From contig NW_026570238.1 of assembly GCF_019649055.1 (NCBI RefSeq), positions 620,001-684,000 of the forward strand: DNA of 64,000 nt, given 5' to 3'. Each line of letters opens with the position of its first letter. Positions within the stretch are counted from its first letter, which is position 1. Source of the DNA: Paramacrobiotus metropolitanus. Lineage: Eukaryota; Tardigrada; Eutardigrada; Parachela; Macrobiotidae. The notes under the pieces were generated by a model that was not told the origin of the DNA, made no database searches, and saw only the letters and a program-made list of their open reading frames with translations. The translations under genes were made by a program, and so were the position numbers. Of the stretch, positions 36,802-48,261 are shown piece after piece.

Positions 36802-39800
36802 ATGGCGGAAGAAGGGAGTGGATCACACATTATCACCCGCCACGAGGGTCCTAATCAGGTTATTCATATCCGCGAGGATTCAAATGGCATATTAGATGAA
36901 TTATTCAAAGCGGGAGTGCAGAATCCCAAAATTCAAAACACAGTGCCTTTACGTGCGCGAAATCTGCCTGCTAGCTTTTTCATTCAGCCCAAAACGGACA
37001 AACCACTCAATCCTCAGCCATGTAAGTACTAAAGTCTAACTTCTTAAAATAGTGAATGTTTGTATTTTGTGAATCCTTAGTCAGTTGTAAATACCAATAT
37101 TTCACAGTGCTGTTATAGATTACTTATTGTTTAGCGAATACAGAGCTATAAATACGGTTAGTTTCGCGGTTAGAAGACCTACGATAAATTTCACATAAGT
37201 ATTACTATAATTATTCTATCTAAATAATTATTCTTTTGTGCGATATTGCCACTTGTGACAATCTGCATAAGCTCACAACGGAAGCAAGATATACCTTGAC
37301 GGAAGTGTTGTGCATCATTAGCTAAGCAAATGCACCGCTGTAGCCTGTAGGCTACGCTAGTGCTGGAGACAGAAGCGAAGTCAGAAATAATGCTGTAGCT
37401 TTATTTCATTTTACGCAGGTGTGCATATGCGATCTCACTCATCCCCGGCATCTATTACACAGACTTTATCTCTTCCTCCGCAGTCTTCTAGTTCTTCCGT
37501 CAGCCAAGCACGCCCACCTCTTCCACAGGTTGCTACTCCGGTTAATAATCACTTCCGGCAGAAAAGTGTCCCCGTACCGCATTCCCAGCCCCAGTACTTT
37601 CCCAGTAATCTACCGGATGGACGGATCATATTTCAAAAGTGAGCCAACTACGCACATTTTTACACACTTCCGACGTGCAGATATCTGCAAATATCGCTTT
37701 GTGAAGTGCCGTGCTGATTTTTTTGTTTAAAAACTTACCGCCAATTGTGCTTGTTGCAGTAAATACACATCGGAAGTGGTACCCGATGGACCACGTATTC
37801 GCGACCAGTTATTTGGACCTCTTCCAGACGGCTGGGCGGAGTTGAAAGACGACCATGGCGAAACTTATTTTGTTGATCACACTACGAAAACGACAAGCTG
37901 GTTTGATCCGCGTTTACGTAAGTTTGCCGTTGATCGCGGGGTATGGGAAACACTAATGTATTGTTCGGTTAATAATTTGGCAATGCTTACCAAGAAGTGA
38001 AATGCGCATGGCTTGCGCATAGATAACGTAGAAAATTAAAACAAGAAAAATTACTGATAGAAGGCATTAGGAATCAGGTGTCGGTATACCTGTGCGGTTA
38101 ACGGGCGGCATTTTCCCGCTACTGTACATATACGTTATGCGCATCTTGCATGAGGCGTTCAGCTGTAAATATGAATTAAGTATACAAAAAATTAAGTTAT
38201 AAGAAATTAGCATATTGTAGTGTTCTCGTTACCATTCCATTAATATAATTTTAAAACTGCTAATATTGAATTGTATAATGGAAGGCGAACTGCGGTGTGA
38301 ATTTACTGACTCTTTGTTTTGCAGCTGAGGAGGTTCAGAAGTCTTCTGTCTATAATCGACAGCAGCGAGGTCAAACCTTATCGCAGCAAAATGGTTTTGC
38401 GCAAAATGGAATGTTTTCTGGAGCGACTAATGCGCGACCGATCAGCAGCAACCAACCGGTGCACTCACCACAGCATTCGTTTTCCCAATCTGTGAATGCT
38501 AATGCGATTCCGGGCCATAATCAGCGCATGAATTTTTTATCCAGTTCATTTACTAACAGTGCATATTCGCAACCGAGTGCCGGAGCAGCTGGCCTGAGCC
38601 TTTCCCATCACGTTCAGCAACAAAGTCCGTCTCAGACGGCTGTATTGCCACAGCAAGGACACACGCTTTACACCACGGAGCTGGAGATGGAGCGTGAAAT
38701 GTTGAAAATGCGTCGAAGAGAAATTCAACAGCAGGTACAGACACTACAGAGTATGTTATTAACAGTCAAGTGTCAGTAACTAACTGGAAATGGAAAATGC
38801 GTGCTACTAGCTTATTTTGGTTTTTGTTTATCAGTTTCATAGCAGCTTTTCAGTCTTACTTGCGCTGTCGCTGTTGATTTTTACAGTACAATATTACGTA
38901 CGGTATATTAATAATTCGGATTTTCCATGATACACTGGATTTTCTTTTTTATTGATTGCTATCTAGAGATACAAGTTTATTATGAAAAATGCATCGTTTC
39001 TTCTAATAATTCTAGTTTTTAATTTTATACATTGTATTTTACTTATTTTGTAACAATTCCTGTTTGTACTGACTTGGTTTATCTCTATGCTGGTAGTATC
39101 TGTATAATTATGTAGTTGTCTTTTGATGTTGAACGGCCTGAAAACTTCGCATTTAATTTTTGCCATGTTCGATTGCAGCAGTTACATAAACAACAGCAGA
39201 TGAATATGCATCTGCAGATGGGTCATCCTTTACAATCTCCGACGGTAAGCTTGCTGAAAACTTGATATCATTGCAAGGATTTTCTTATTATACAGTATTT
39301 AACATAATAATGAGATCCAACTACGGGTATGCATTTGAACAAGAAATTTTTATTTAACCATTGTCGCACGCTGGTTGTAACTATAACAAATACGGCACGT
39401 TATAATCATTAACGGAGTTTGCTGATGGACAGTACGTATTGTACGTGTTTTAATACTGTACTGTAACTACTACCTTTTCGACATCTTTTTAACGAATATG
39501 CAACAGTTAATCGATAAATGTGGCTGTGTATAAGGATGTTCTAATTAGGACGCCAGTATGCGACGTACTCCCGGAGATTACGATATCGGCTCTCCAATGT
39601 CTCCAGTGGCTAGTATGCGACAGACTGATCCTTTCCTGGGCGGTTATCACGGCCGCCAAGAAAGCGGTGATTCAGGATTCAGTGCCAGTACCCCCAGAAC
39701 ACCGGAAAACTATCTTGCTCAGACCATGGACGAATTATCGCTGTACAATGAGGGATGGGATGTCAATGCGATGAATGTTACCTCAGGCGGAGCAGCTACT

Positions 39801-40008
39801 GCCCCAGCTTTACCACCCCAACAGACTTCCGCCATGGATTGTGGTCCGGTAGGTATTATCGTATGCTATGCGGTGTGCATGTGATAATGTTCCTTCTGGT
39901 GTTCATTCGCAGGACGAATTTACGGATTATATTTTCAATGATCTGGAAAGTGTTTTGGGTCATACCGACAACGCTAACTCAAGCTATACAGATATAACCT
40001 GGGTGTAG
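36802..40008 (+). CDS. YAP1: YAP/Yorkie, Hippo-pathway transcription co-activator
   Basis: Co-activator of TEAD/Scalloped, held in the cytoplasm when phosphorylated by LATS/Warts. Exons: 36802-37021, 37419-37638, 37760-37917, 38325-38734, 39179-39244, 39549-39848, 39913-40008; all phases agree, 489 residues. The TEAD-binding region is at the N-terminus ([16 protein letters not shown], then [12 protein letters not shown]). The main LATS/14-3-3 site follows as [10 protein letters not shown] (HxRxxS). One WW domain reads [19 protein letters not shown] with [10 protein letters not shown] Gln-rich coiled coil follows ([19 protein letters not shown]). A second LATS site plus phosphodegron reads [12 protein letters not shown]. 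The acidic activation tail ends in a PDZ ligand, ITWV. Only one WW domain is present; vertebrate YAP and Drosophila Yorkie usually have two. AATAAA signals lie at 40115 and 40119. Confidence 0.95.
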
Positions 40009-40856
40009 ATTCCGGAAGGCCACTCAAATGATGATTAAAACAGAATTCCCCTTTGAAATTCCGTGCACGCTCTACAAGACAAGAGATTCGAAATTTAAAC
40101 GCTTTAGTCTATTTAATAAATAAACTGTATGATTCCGGTTGATATCTTTTTCTCATCGATTATGGGCCATTCCATGTGAATAAAAGTTGTTTTGATATTT
40201 TGCTATTTGTTTGCTTCGTTTGTTGCCCCTGCAGTTTTTCGAATATTGTTAAGATAGCCTGTTGGCAGCTTTTTGCAGTTTTTTCTCTAATGTTGATTGC
40301 AGCTCTTCACTGACATTTTACCATGTCTTGTAGAAGTATTTTTGTGTATTTAAAATAGCAGCTGGGTATTTTTGTACGCAATGTTCAAAGGTTTAATTTT
40401 GGCGTTGAAGCATCTTCGAACTAGCTTTGTTGCATGTTATCCGTTGTAAGATGTATTGTTTGACGGTGTTGTGTTGTGAACTTGGTGTTATCCTTTCAAG
40501 TTGTTAAAGGAATTTAAAAAGTGTAATGTGGAATAAATCTGGAACAAAAGGATACAGCCATGCAAAACTTGATATGCTGTATTAGCCTGTATAGTATCAA
40601 GTCTGCAGTACGAGTACTCTGTACATCTGCTGCTACCCTAGTTGTTTCAGTCAACCTCCAGTACGAGTATGGACACAATACGATAACAATTTATTATGCA
40701 GTTTTAGGCACTTTGCCGGGCAGAAGTACATTTGGGGAAGGGAATGATTTTGGTTGTTTTTGGAATTTGTAACCGTAGTATAACCATTGTTGTTGAACAC
40801 GGAGGAAACCATGCAAGTGAATTTTAACCGACAAACGTCGAAAAGAATACGGGTAC
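40009..40856. other. YAP 3' UTR and spacer
   Basis: Overlapping AATAAA signals at 40115-40124 and another at about 40179 end the YAP transcript. I translated the reverse strand of this interval looking for the missing exchange-factor exon of the adjacent eEF1B gene and found none. The frame at 40560-40772 has no support. Confidence 0.5.
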
Positions 40857-41500
40857 CTTGGTTTCCATTTCTTTCACATCAGTTTCGTCATCCCAAGGTT
40901 TAACATCCAGAATGATCATAGATTTGGCGATCAAAGCAGGCTTCTTTGCCTTTTTCGCTTCGTACGCGGCAAGACGTTCCTCTCGACGCTTGATAGCTTC
41001 GGGATCTTCCTAGAAAGCACATATGAACCTAAATCAGAACTGTCACCGGCAATGTTCGGAATCAGCGAATAATTAAAAATTTCTAACTACATACACAAAA
41101 GTGCTTTTGTTGTGTTTCTTTACAATGCCGCTAAAATATCATACCTCCTCTTCATCAGAGCCGAACAAGTCGATGTCATCGTTATCTTTCTTTTCGGTTG
41201 TTTCCTTTTTGTCGGCATCCCCAGCCACTTTTTTAGCGTGTGTGGAATCCTGGGTAGCACCAGAGGCAGGAGCAAGGGACAGGCCGTTCAGTCGGGCTTC
41301 CAGTTTGCCAAGTGCTCCAATCACATGTTTCGATACTACAATTATGCGTTCCAGTACGATCGTCACTTCTACAATTTTCAGCAATGGAACGAAAAAATTT
41401 AGTACTAACACTGCTCGATTTCTTTACGGAGTTCCTTCACTTCAGAATCCACGGCATTCAATTTATCCAAAGCCGCCGGCATTTTATCAATGCTGTCAAT
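40857..41500 (-). CDS. EEF1D: eEF1B delta/beta-like gene, C-terminal exchange domain incomplete
   Basis: The family encodes the nucleotide-exchange subunit of elongation factor 1, which recharges eEF1A with GTP. Exons visible: 41500-41410 (first internal ATG at 41482; ATG at 41536 also in frame), 41365-41145, 41009-40857, joined in phase 1 and 0. The product has a leucine-zipper-like helix ([20 protein letters not shown]), an acidic linker with the casein-kinase motif [11 protein letters not shown], the basic hinge [18 protein letters not shown] and the start of the exchange domain, [20 protein letters not shown]. It then meets a donor-like GTACCC. The conserved remainder (VRSI..DGL.WG..KLVP, DLLEE, VQSVDIAAFNKI) is not found downstream on this strand as far as YAP. 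Nor is the usual N-terminus found upstream. It is either a truncated gene or pseudogene, or it has distant exons. Confidence 0.7.
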
Positions 41501-41536
41501 CTGTGCAAGTGGTAACGATTCAGTAATTAATTGCAT

Positions 41537-42115
41537 AATTTATCTGTCCACATCACCTACAGGTGTTTATTATTTCACGTGCACGCTTACTTTCTGAAAT
41601 AATTTACCATGCAAAAACTGTCAAAAATTAATGTTATTAACACTAAAGTAAGCACTAGCTGCTAGACGAAGACGTTAGACAAAAGTAAAACGTCTGTTAA
41701 GTTCAGTATAATTTAGTAATCCATGCTCAATCTCACATGTTTAATTTAGCGAACTCAATGCGGCGTACACCCACGAAGAAAGAAGCGGAAGGGGCAAATC
41801 AATAACATATCCCAGGTAATGCGACGCACTGATGGATCATCTCCTCGAGTAGCTGGCAAAGCAATTGCGGATAAGCCAGTTACGAAGTGCATCTCAATCT
41901 GATTGTAAGGTATTAATTTTCTTAGCGATCGCGTTTTGCAGTCGCAGAGTGCAGACCATGCAGTTCGTGCACAAGCTAACAACTGGAGAAAATGATCCAT
42001 GAACCGATTGCGGCAAACGATAAAAATACAGGCCAAAGCGAATCGCAGCCTAATGTGCCTAAATTCCAGGGAACGAAGAGCATGCAGCACTAAGCTGTAC
42101 GCAAATACGGACAGG
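41537..42115. other. Spacer between eEF1B-like gene and transposon cluster
   Basis: A reverse-strand frame of 111 codons (41755-42090) has no recognisable domain and no matching exon for the eEF1B N-terminus. No other feature seen. Confidence 0.45.
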
Positions 42116-42976
42116 ATACCGGGTAGAGCCCTGCACGAGCAGCAAAAGTGCTGCTCAACTCGCTCGTTTCTGCTTTTTTAAACTTCCTGCTCGCTCAGCT
42201 CGCTCGCGCCCAAACCGCCGCTCGCGCAACTCGCTCGTTTTCAAATTTTTCTTTGCTTCCGCTCGCTCAACTCGCTCGTAATTTTATTTTGGCAAATCGG
42301 CTCGCTCGTGAGATCGGCAAAAATTTACGTATCAACATTTTTGCACGAATTAATTATACCAAACTTTTCACCAACACAAAAACTCAGTAAGTGTAATTGG
42401 ATGTTCAGAGACAATCACTTATATCTCCATACTGGTAGTCCATTTCATCACAGTTTTCCATTTTTTCGCTAATACATTTCTCTAATTTTCAACTGGATGT
42501 AGTTTTCGTAATTCAGCCTGAAATAAATACGTATAATAGAATGCATGCTCGAAAATTAAAATGCGCCTTTCTTAGGAAGCATTCAACTGGTTCATAAACC
42601 CGTCAAATAATGTTTTTGTTGGCTACGAGTACAAAATATCAAAAGTTAGTCCGGAGTCCCAACCGGTCTAGAAAAGTTGGTACTGAAAATCACTTCGCGC
42701 GAAGCGCGAAGGTGACGGTGGTTTAAGATCGTTTTCAGGTCGGTCATTGTAATTTAGTACTAGAAACTTCTCCAGTTCGCACAATGTCAGCCTGTAGGCT
42801 CGCGATTGCTCGCACCCGACCATCCTGCTCGCTCGGCTCGTTCGCAATTTTTTTTCTATTGCTCAGCTCGTTCGCAAATTCGCAAAACGACGCCTGCTCG
42901 CTCGAAGTGCTCGCGAGCGCCGAGCGCTCGTGAGCCGAGCCGAGCGGCTCGGCTCGTGCAGGGCTCTAATACCGGG
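42116..42976. mobile_element. Non-autonomous hAT-like DNA element with 8-bp target duplication
   Basis: The element spans 42124-42968 (845 bp). Its ends are perfect 17-bp inverted repeats, TAGAGCCCTGCACGAGC. It is flanked on both sides by the identical 8-bp ATACCGGG (42116-42123 and 42969-42976). An 8-bp duplication with TA-starting ends is the signature of the hAT superfamily. It has no coding capacity. The interior is dominated by degenerate GCTCGCTC repeats near both ends, which can pair with each other. The exact target duplication suggests recent insertion. Confidence 0.88.
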
Positions 42977-43291
42977 CTACCACCCATTTCGCCAACCGGA
43001 CATTTCGCCAACCGGACATTTCGCCAACCAGACATTTCGCCAACAGCCTACAGGATATTTAGCCTACAGTACTTTACGTTTAGCGCCTTAGTCTACAGGA
43101 CAATTGGCATATGGCACTCTTGGCTGGCCAAAGCAGCACATTTTACATGCATTTTTATTTTAAATGTACAATAAATACATACGTACTGCAGCACATTCAC
43201 ACGTTGTAGTATTACAACAAGAACAGAAAAATATTTACAAATATTTCCCCATTCCACCCTAACTGACCGTTTGCCATGCAAGGTAAAATAA

Positions 43292-43440
43292 TTAGCAGGA
43301 ACGTATCGAAAGGCGATTACATGTACTTCTAACACCAAATGCGGCTGAAATGCAAAACTCAAAATATATTAGCAGGAACGTATCGAAAAGCGATTACTTC
43401 TAACACTAAATTCGGCGGAAATGCAAAACTCAAAATATAT
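43292..43440. repeat. Tandem duplication of about 75 bp
   Basis: Two successive copies begin TTAGCAGGAACGTATCGAAA and end near CAAAACTCAAAATATAT, with about 90 percent identity and one small internal deletion. They lie in the non-coding left arm of the MULE. Confidence 0.85.
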
Positions 43441-43576
43441 ATGAAGTCCGAATTATAAGACAAGCTGCTACGCTGCAGTTTGACCATGAAAACCTTACAA
43501 CATGATTTCGAGATTAATGGCAACCGATCTCAAATAGCTGATCGTATCGATTTGCCCGTAGTTGGATGCAACGTTT

Positions 43577-45410
43577 TTAGCCGCTTGGTGACCTCCAGGT
43601 ATTGCTTCCTTTGTTTAGAATTTCACCTGCCATGCGTGAAGCTGCCTCTGTTTGCTGGTGAACAATTTCCCGACACAGTAGGTTGAAAAATTGATAAATG
43701 CCGGGATGGTCTTTATTAACGACATCAGAAAACGTGCGATGCCAAGCTTCTAGGCGATTGGTCGTACGGTGAATATCCCTCTCAAGTCTATCCACACAGC
43801 TCCAAAATTCAACAGGATACAGAGGCCTTTTAATGCGACAACCGGTTACTCGAAACATAGTTGTTGTTTCGCCGACGTATGTTGTTTTCAAGTACTCGAT
43901 TAACACATCGTTGTGTTTGAACGGAAAAATGGCGCGTCCAGGAGTTCAATAAGCGCTCGTTCTACATCCTGTACCGGCACGATGCGACAGGAAATGTTGA
44001 ACTCTGTATAAATAGGCCCGTGTCCCAGGGCAACGAGTTTCCGGTACAGGCTTTGTCCGAAGTGGAAGTTGCAACCTGTAAATTAATTATTTGCAAAATT
44101 TTTATATCTGCAAAAAAAAATTAATAATAGTTAATAATCAAGATTAAGTGACAAGAATTATTAATCATCAATGAATGCTAATAGTATTTCTGCTTTCACT
44201 AACAGCAGTAGTAACTTAGCAACGGCGTATAACCTTTGAAAATCGTGACATAAGTGCGGGAACAAATTAGTATTAATTAATGCCACTCAATAACAACTAA
44301 ATAAGAACGATCTAAAATAATTATAATTACTGATTAAAAATCTGTAATCATAAAAACAAAAATAACAATTAGCACAAATAATAACAGCTGTTGCAAAACA
44401 ACAAAATTCAAGAAAATTAAGTACGTACAGAGAACCTGAATATTTCATGTTTTAATATTTACTTAAACTGCATAAAAAATTACAATTTATTCCATTAATA
44501 AAAATATTATGTTAATTTCACCTCTTAATTTTGACGTGGTAAAAACATTTCGGAACGCAATGACAGCCGACTGTTCGAAATCCATCAACATGTGTTCGGG
44601 TCCGACTTCTTCAGATCCACTTTTCTGCATCAGTGCGTCACGGATAATTGTGAAAAAGCGTCGATAAGTGAGCTCACATTTATTTGGCAACAACGCATAA
44701 ATAAGCGGAGCCGTTGCACCACAAACATCAGCATGCACCGTGTACAACTGCGTGAAAACAGGCGGGCTGACGCTGAAGGTGCCATCGCTCAGCCAAACAT
44801 TTGTTCTCTCCAGATAATCGAAGCATTTCGGATCTCCGAACACAACAATCCGATGAATGTCTTCTGCACCAGTATCGGCAGTTAGCACGGATTCATTGCG
44901 CGTTGTTTCTTTCAGAAAATAACTGCCATCGATATCCGCCAAGCAAGTTACACGGCCGGTAGGGATACCTTCCGCTTTTCTTTGGCGTCCAATGGTTTTG
45001 GCAAGAGCGTTGTAAGAAGACATTTTTACTGCAGCATATACAGGCATCCCGGCGCGAACTTCATCAATAATCTGCCGTGGTCGCTCCACTGTATTGGTTG
45101 CACGAACCTTTAACGCCTGTCTGGCTGATTTCGCAGTAACCTTTATGACATCCGGGGCATGAGAATGCTGGCCGCGCTCAACAGCTGCGCCATCGGCATA
45201 ATATAAACGAGCACTGCAGTGGGCCCTTTCTCGGCAACGCCAGTTCTGACAATTCTCCGTTCTGTCTTCTGCGCGTTTCCAGAATTCGATATACTCATAA
45301 CTTTTGTAATTTAACACTTTGCCTTTGCGGTTGGTAAAGAAAACGTTATTTCCGTCATAATTAACTAGGCAGTTAATTATCTGTGCCCTGCTATGTAAAT
45401 ACGTAGACAA
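43577..45410 (-). pseudogene. FLYWCH zinc finger / MULE transposase, frameshifted
   Basis: Exon 1 (about 45410-44522) encodes a FLYWCH finger (NRKGKVLNYKSYEYIEFWKR with CQNWRCRERAHCSARLYY and GQHSHAP) and then the catalytic region: first Asp in VWLSDGTFSV, second in HMLMDFEQSA. A phase-1 intron leads to exon 2 (44075-43577), starting CNFHFGQSLYRKL. Near 43922-43930, at a short homopolymer, the frame shifts. The C-terminal part continues in the next frame as YLKTTYVGE...NRLEAWHRTFSDVV, with the His/Trp motif typical of the family. No initiating ATG is seen in exon 1, so an upstream exon between 45420 and 45720 is likely. The gene is nearly complete but probably inactive because of the shift, unless that is a sequencing error. 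Confidence 0.8.
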
Positions 45411-45775
45411 AAACCTGGAAAATTGTGGTTAATACGAAATTTAAGATTATCCAACGGCTTTTTCTGTGCGCATATAAGAAGTGGCACTGAGGGTTCGATT
45501 TTACGCTTAATCAGCCTTGCTCATAATATGCATATGACTGAGTAATGATTTCGAATCGAACTCATTTACATCAGCAATTGTTCATGTGCCGCTCAGTTTC
45601 GAATCACATTATACGATGTAGAATCTGTACGTCATTGCAGCGTTGAGCCGTGTGCATTAATGCCAATGGCATATATACGATGTCTTATAGCAAAGTACTG
45701 TAGTTCAGTAAACGGGAGCAAATCACCCGGTTGGCGAAATGTCCCGTTGGCGAAATGGGATGATACCGGATACCG

Positions 45776-47069
45776 TACGTACGTCGCCCGACAAGACCTC
45801 CTGGATATCACGCCTGATTTTGTCTATGTCCGCCAACAGCTGGGACTTTCGACCGGAAGTCGTTGTACTCGCTAGACCGACGGGATCAGATTTACAACCC
45901 ACACCCGGGGGAAACACACCGCCACCAATAAAGATAAACTGAGTATGGAAGCAAAACCTTTTGTTGTAGTATGTTACCGGTAAGCATCCCGAGCCCGACC
46001 CAACTTCCGACCTTTAAGTCTGTATCGCGAATTTCGTATGGCCGTTCTAAAATTTACTAGTGAACGCTATACTAATATACGCTTCCTCCTAGGTCAGAAA
46101 TGTTGTTCGACTTCAGCATACTGGTTTAGATTTATTCTTGTGCGCAGTTTGCGGAAATAGAACTTATGAATTCATTATTACTGGAAATTTGGAAGTAATA
46201 ATTGATACTTTGTATCACCTGTGGTACAACGTAAATTTATAATAACTGAAAACATCGACATTTCCTTATAACATCAAAATTTCATTATACTTTTCTGCTC
46301 CTTCCATCGCTCCCGTAACCGATGCCGCGTTGCCGCGCTGTATCTCAAGACTCCAGTGACAATCTTTGGCGTAAAAATTCGTGAGAACAGGCTTCGCCTG
46401 TATGTTGCTCGAGTCGTTTGCCCAGTGATTTGGTAATGGCGATAGCGGACGGTCCCCAAGGGCCCATTGTTTCGAAAGCTATCGGTGCAAAGATGTATCT
46501 GCTAATTAGATACAAATAAAGCCGGGACTTCTTTAATAATTTATTCACGTTCTTAATAATTTATTCACATTCTTAATCCTGGCGACAAAAATTAGTCGAC
46601 GCAACTTCGCATGCAATGCAAATCGGAACTTCTATTACAACCCCCCAACGGAGGGAGTTTACCTTGGCGAGATGATAGCTCTTTATCAAGTACGACGAGC
46701 GCGGAAACCCTTTATTTTTGTTATAAATTCTGGACGGCTGATTATTCCAACCTTGAAAACTAAACGGCAAACCTGAATACGAGTACGAGTACTATTACTG
46801 CTAGAAAACAATCTTCTGCAATATTTGGTGTAGAGGATGTTGGGGAGTGTATTATAATATTTACGCAATCGTCGTAAACCGTGACCGTCAAACGAATAGC
46901 AGTTACTAGACTACTAGTAACTGCTATCCAATACTCATTATGATTAGTCACTTAGTGTGAGCTTTTGGTAATTTGCAGAGTGTTTGCTTTTGTGAGTTCC
47001 AAGTGCCAAGTGGTCTTCTGCATACTGGAGAGATCCTCCGGTCCTCTCCCTAAGTATCTCGATCGTCAT
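45776..47069. other. Spacer with LINE remnant
   Basis: Apart from the reverse-transcriptase relic annotated separately, no gene is visible. A short inverted repeat, TAACTGCTATCCAATACTCAT against AGCAGTTACTAGACTACTAG, lies around 46896-46930. The frame from 46965 before the ORC6 ATG is probably 5' UTR. Confidence 0.45.
46265..46550 (-). pseudogene. LINE reverse-transcriptase C-terminus remnant
   Basis: The reverse strand reads IAFETMGPWGPSAIAITKSL and LRQRLSLE, then after a frame change EIQRGNAASVTGAMEG. This is the same terminal motif pair as the remnant at 30.3 kb and marks a non-LTR retrotransposon ORF end. Only the C-terminal 80 or so codons survive. Confidence 0.72.
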
Positions 47070-48092
47070 ATGGCGACTAAGACAATTGCTAAATCAGAAG
47101 ACGAACATATTGTTCGGTATGTACGCACTCTTGCCAGCGATGCCTCCAACGTGAAGCAAGAAGCGCTAGTGAAGCGTGCTCAGACCTACTTTAAACTGAT
47201 TAAAGTCCATGGATCCAAACTGAATCCGGTAAGCGACCGTCATGAAATGAAATGTGTGGCGGCGTGTATGCTGGCTGGAAAGGAGCTCAACCACACATTC
47301 CCCGGCAAACAAGCTGTTAAGCTTACCGGGGTGTCGAAAACAGTTTTCGACAGATATGTTGCGTACGCTGGAGAACTCCTGCAAGTGGACACATCGGTGT
47401 CGGTGAAAGAAATCGCTATTCTCCAGGGTGTGGAGACGTGCATTCCCTTGGCGATCAAGTTGTTGACAGCTTTTAAAAGCACTTTTGGACATAATTTCGA
47501 AGGTTGGTAATTGATTGTGTATGAGGATGTGAGGGATGTTGATTGCGAGAGAATCGATTTTATTTTTTCCAGTAGTGAGTGTGATACCTGATAGATTTCG
47601 GTTTTTTAACACTTGTTGATTCTGTGTTAATTATGTCTGTTTATGGCAGGTGTCCGAGAAGATCAGAATGTGGCCGCGGCGGTGTTCTTGGCCGCAACGA
47701 AGATGCATTTGAAAGTCAACAAGAAAGAATTAACCACTCTGTCCAAGCTGAATAGTGGTGCCTTTAATCTGCTGGTTGACCAGATGCGTCCTTTGTATCC
47801 CGAGGTGGTCGACAGTCTGACTCAAAGCAACAAGAAAACAGGCGAAAAGGAAAGCAGCCGCAAAAGGAAACGTGTCGAAAGTGATGATGATGAGAGCGAT
47901 GAAGATTTGGATGCCGAAAAACATAGCAACGCGAACGACGAAGATAATGAGACGGAAATGGACTGGCCATCACTGAAAATGAAATTACTTCGCGAGGCAT
48001 TTCTGGAGGTGCAGAAAAGCGATCCTGCCAAATTCAAGAGTCTTATGGCCAAGTACAAATCCAAACTGCCCCAAGGATTTTCACTTCGTTAG
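47070..48092 (+). CDS. ORC6: Origin recognition complex subunit 6
   Basis: The smallest ORC subunit, needed for loading the MCM helicase at replication origins. Two exons, 47070-47502 and 47650-48092, join in phase 1; 291 residues (human 252). The N-terminal half has the tandem cyclin-fold (TFIIB-like) layout: EALVKRAQTYFKL, then KQAVKLTGVSKTVFDRYV, then VQGVETCIPLAIKLLTAF-like sequence (here ILQGVETCIPLAIKLL). The second half has VAAAVFLAATKMHLKVNKKE (human AALLSACKILKLKVDKNK), a nuclear-localisation cluster RKRKRVE in an acidic linker, and the C-terminal ORC3-binding helix DWPSLKMKLLREAFL. The linker is longer than in vertebrates. The start chosen is the ATG at 47070 (CATATGGCGACT). The upstream open frame lacks family similarity. 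Convergent with PRPF31, with 169 bp between stop codons. Confidence 0.88.
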
Positions 48093-48261
48093 ATTTTATT
48101 CCCGAAGTTCTGGTAACTGCTGACGATTGAGTACAATTTTGTTCGAAACAGATTTCCGTTGACATTGTACAGAATGACATACAAGGATAAACAGCGTAAG
48201 AAAACATGAACGGAAAACAGGAAATCCTTCTTCATTTTTTAGATTTTGATTTCTCCTGGTT

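Larger units (their letters stand above)
42977..45775 (-). mobile_element. MULE-type DNA transposon with terminal inverted repeats
   Basis: Terminal inverted repeats carry tandem units of (G)GACATTTCGCCAACCG: three to four copies at the left end (about 42984-43045) and two at the right (about 45726-45760). Both outer flanks show ATACCGG, probably part of the target duplication. The left copy also served as the target of the hAT-like element. The interior encodes a FLYWCH/MULE transposase on the minus strand. Two adjacent 75-bp tandem copies lie at 43292-43440, near the left end. Total length is about 2.8 kb. Confidence 0.8.

Noticed and set aside
41755-42090. 111-codon reverse frame considered as the missing N-terminal exon of the eEF1B-like gene
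   Set aside because: It lacks the expected N-terminal residues of eEF1B delta and shows no matching splice site.
45480-45640. B-box-like GGTTCGATTT and GAATCGAACTC suggesting a tRNA or SINE
   Set aside because: No A box at the right distance and no cloverleaf could be drawn.
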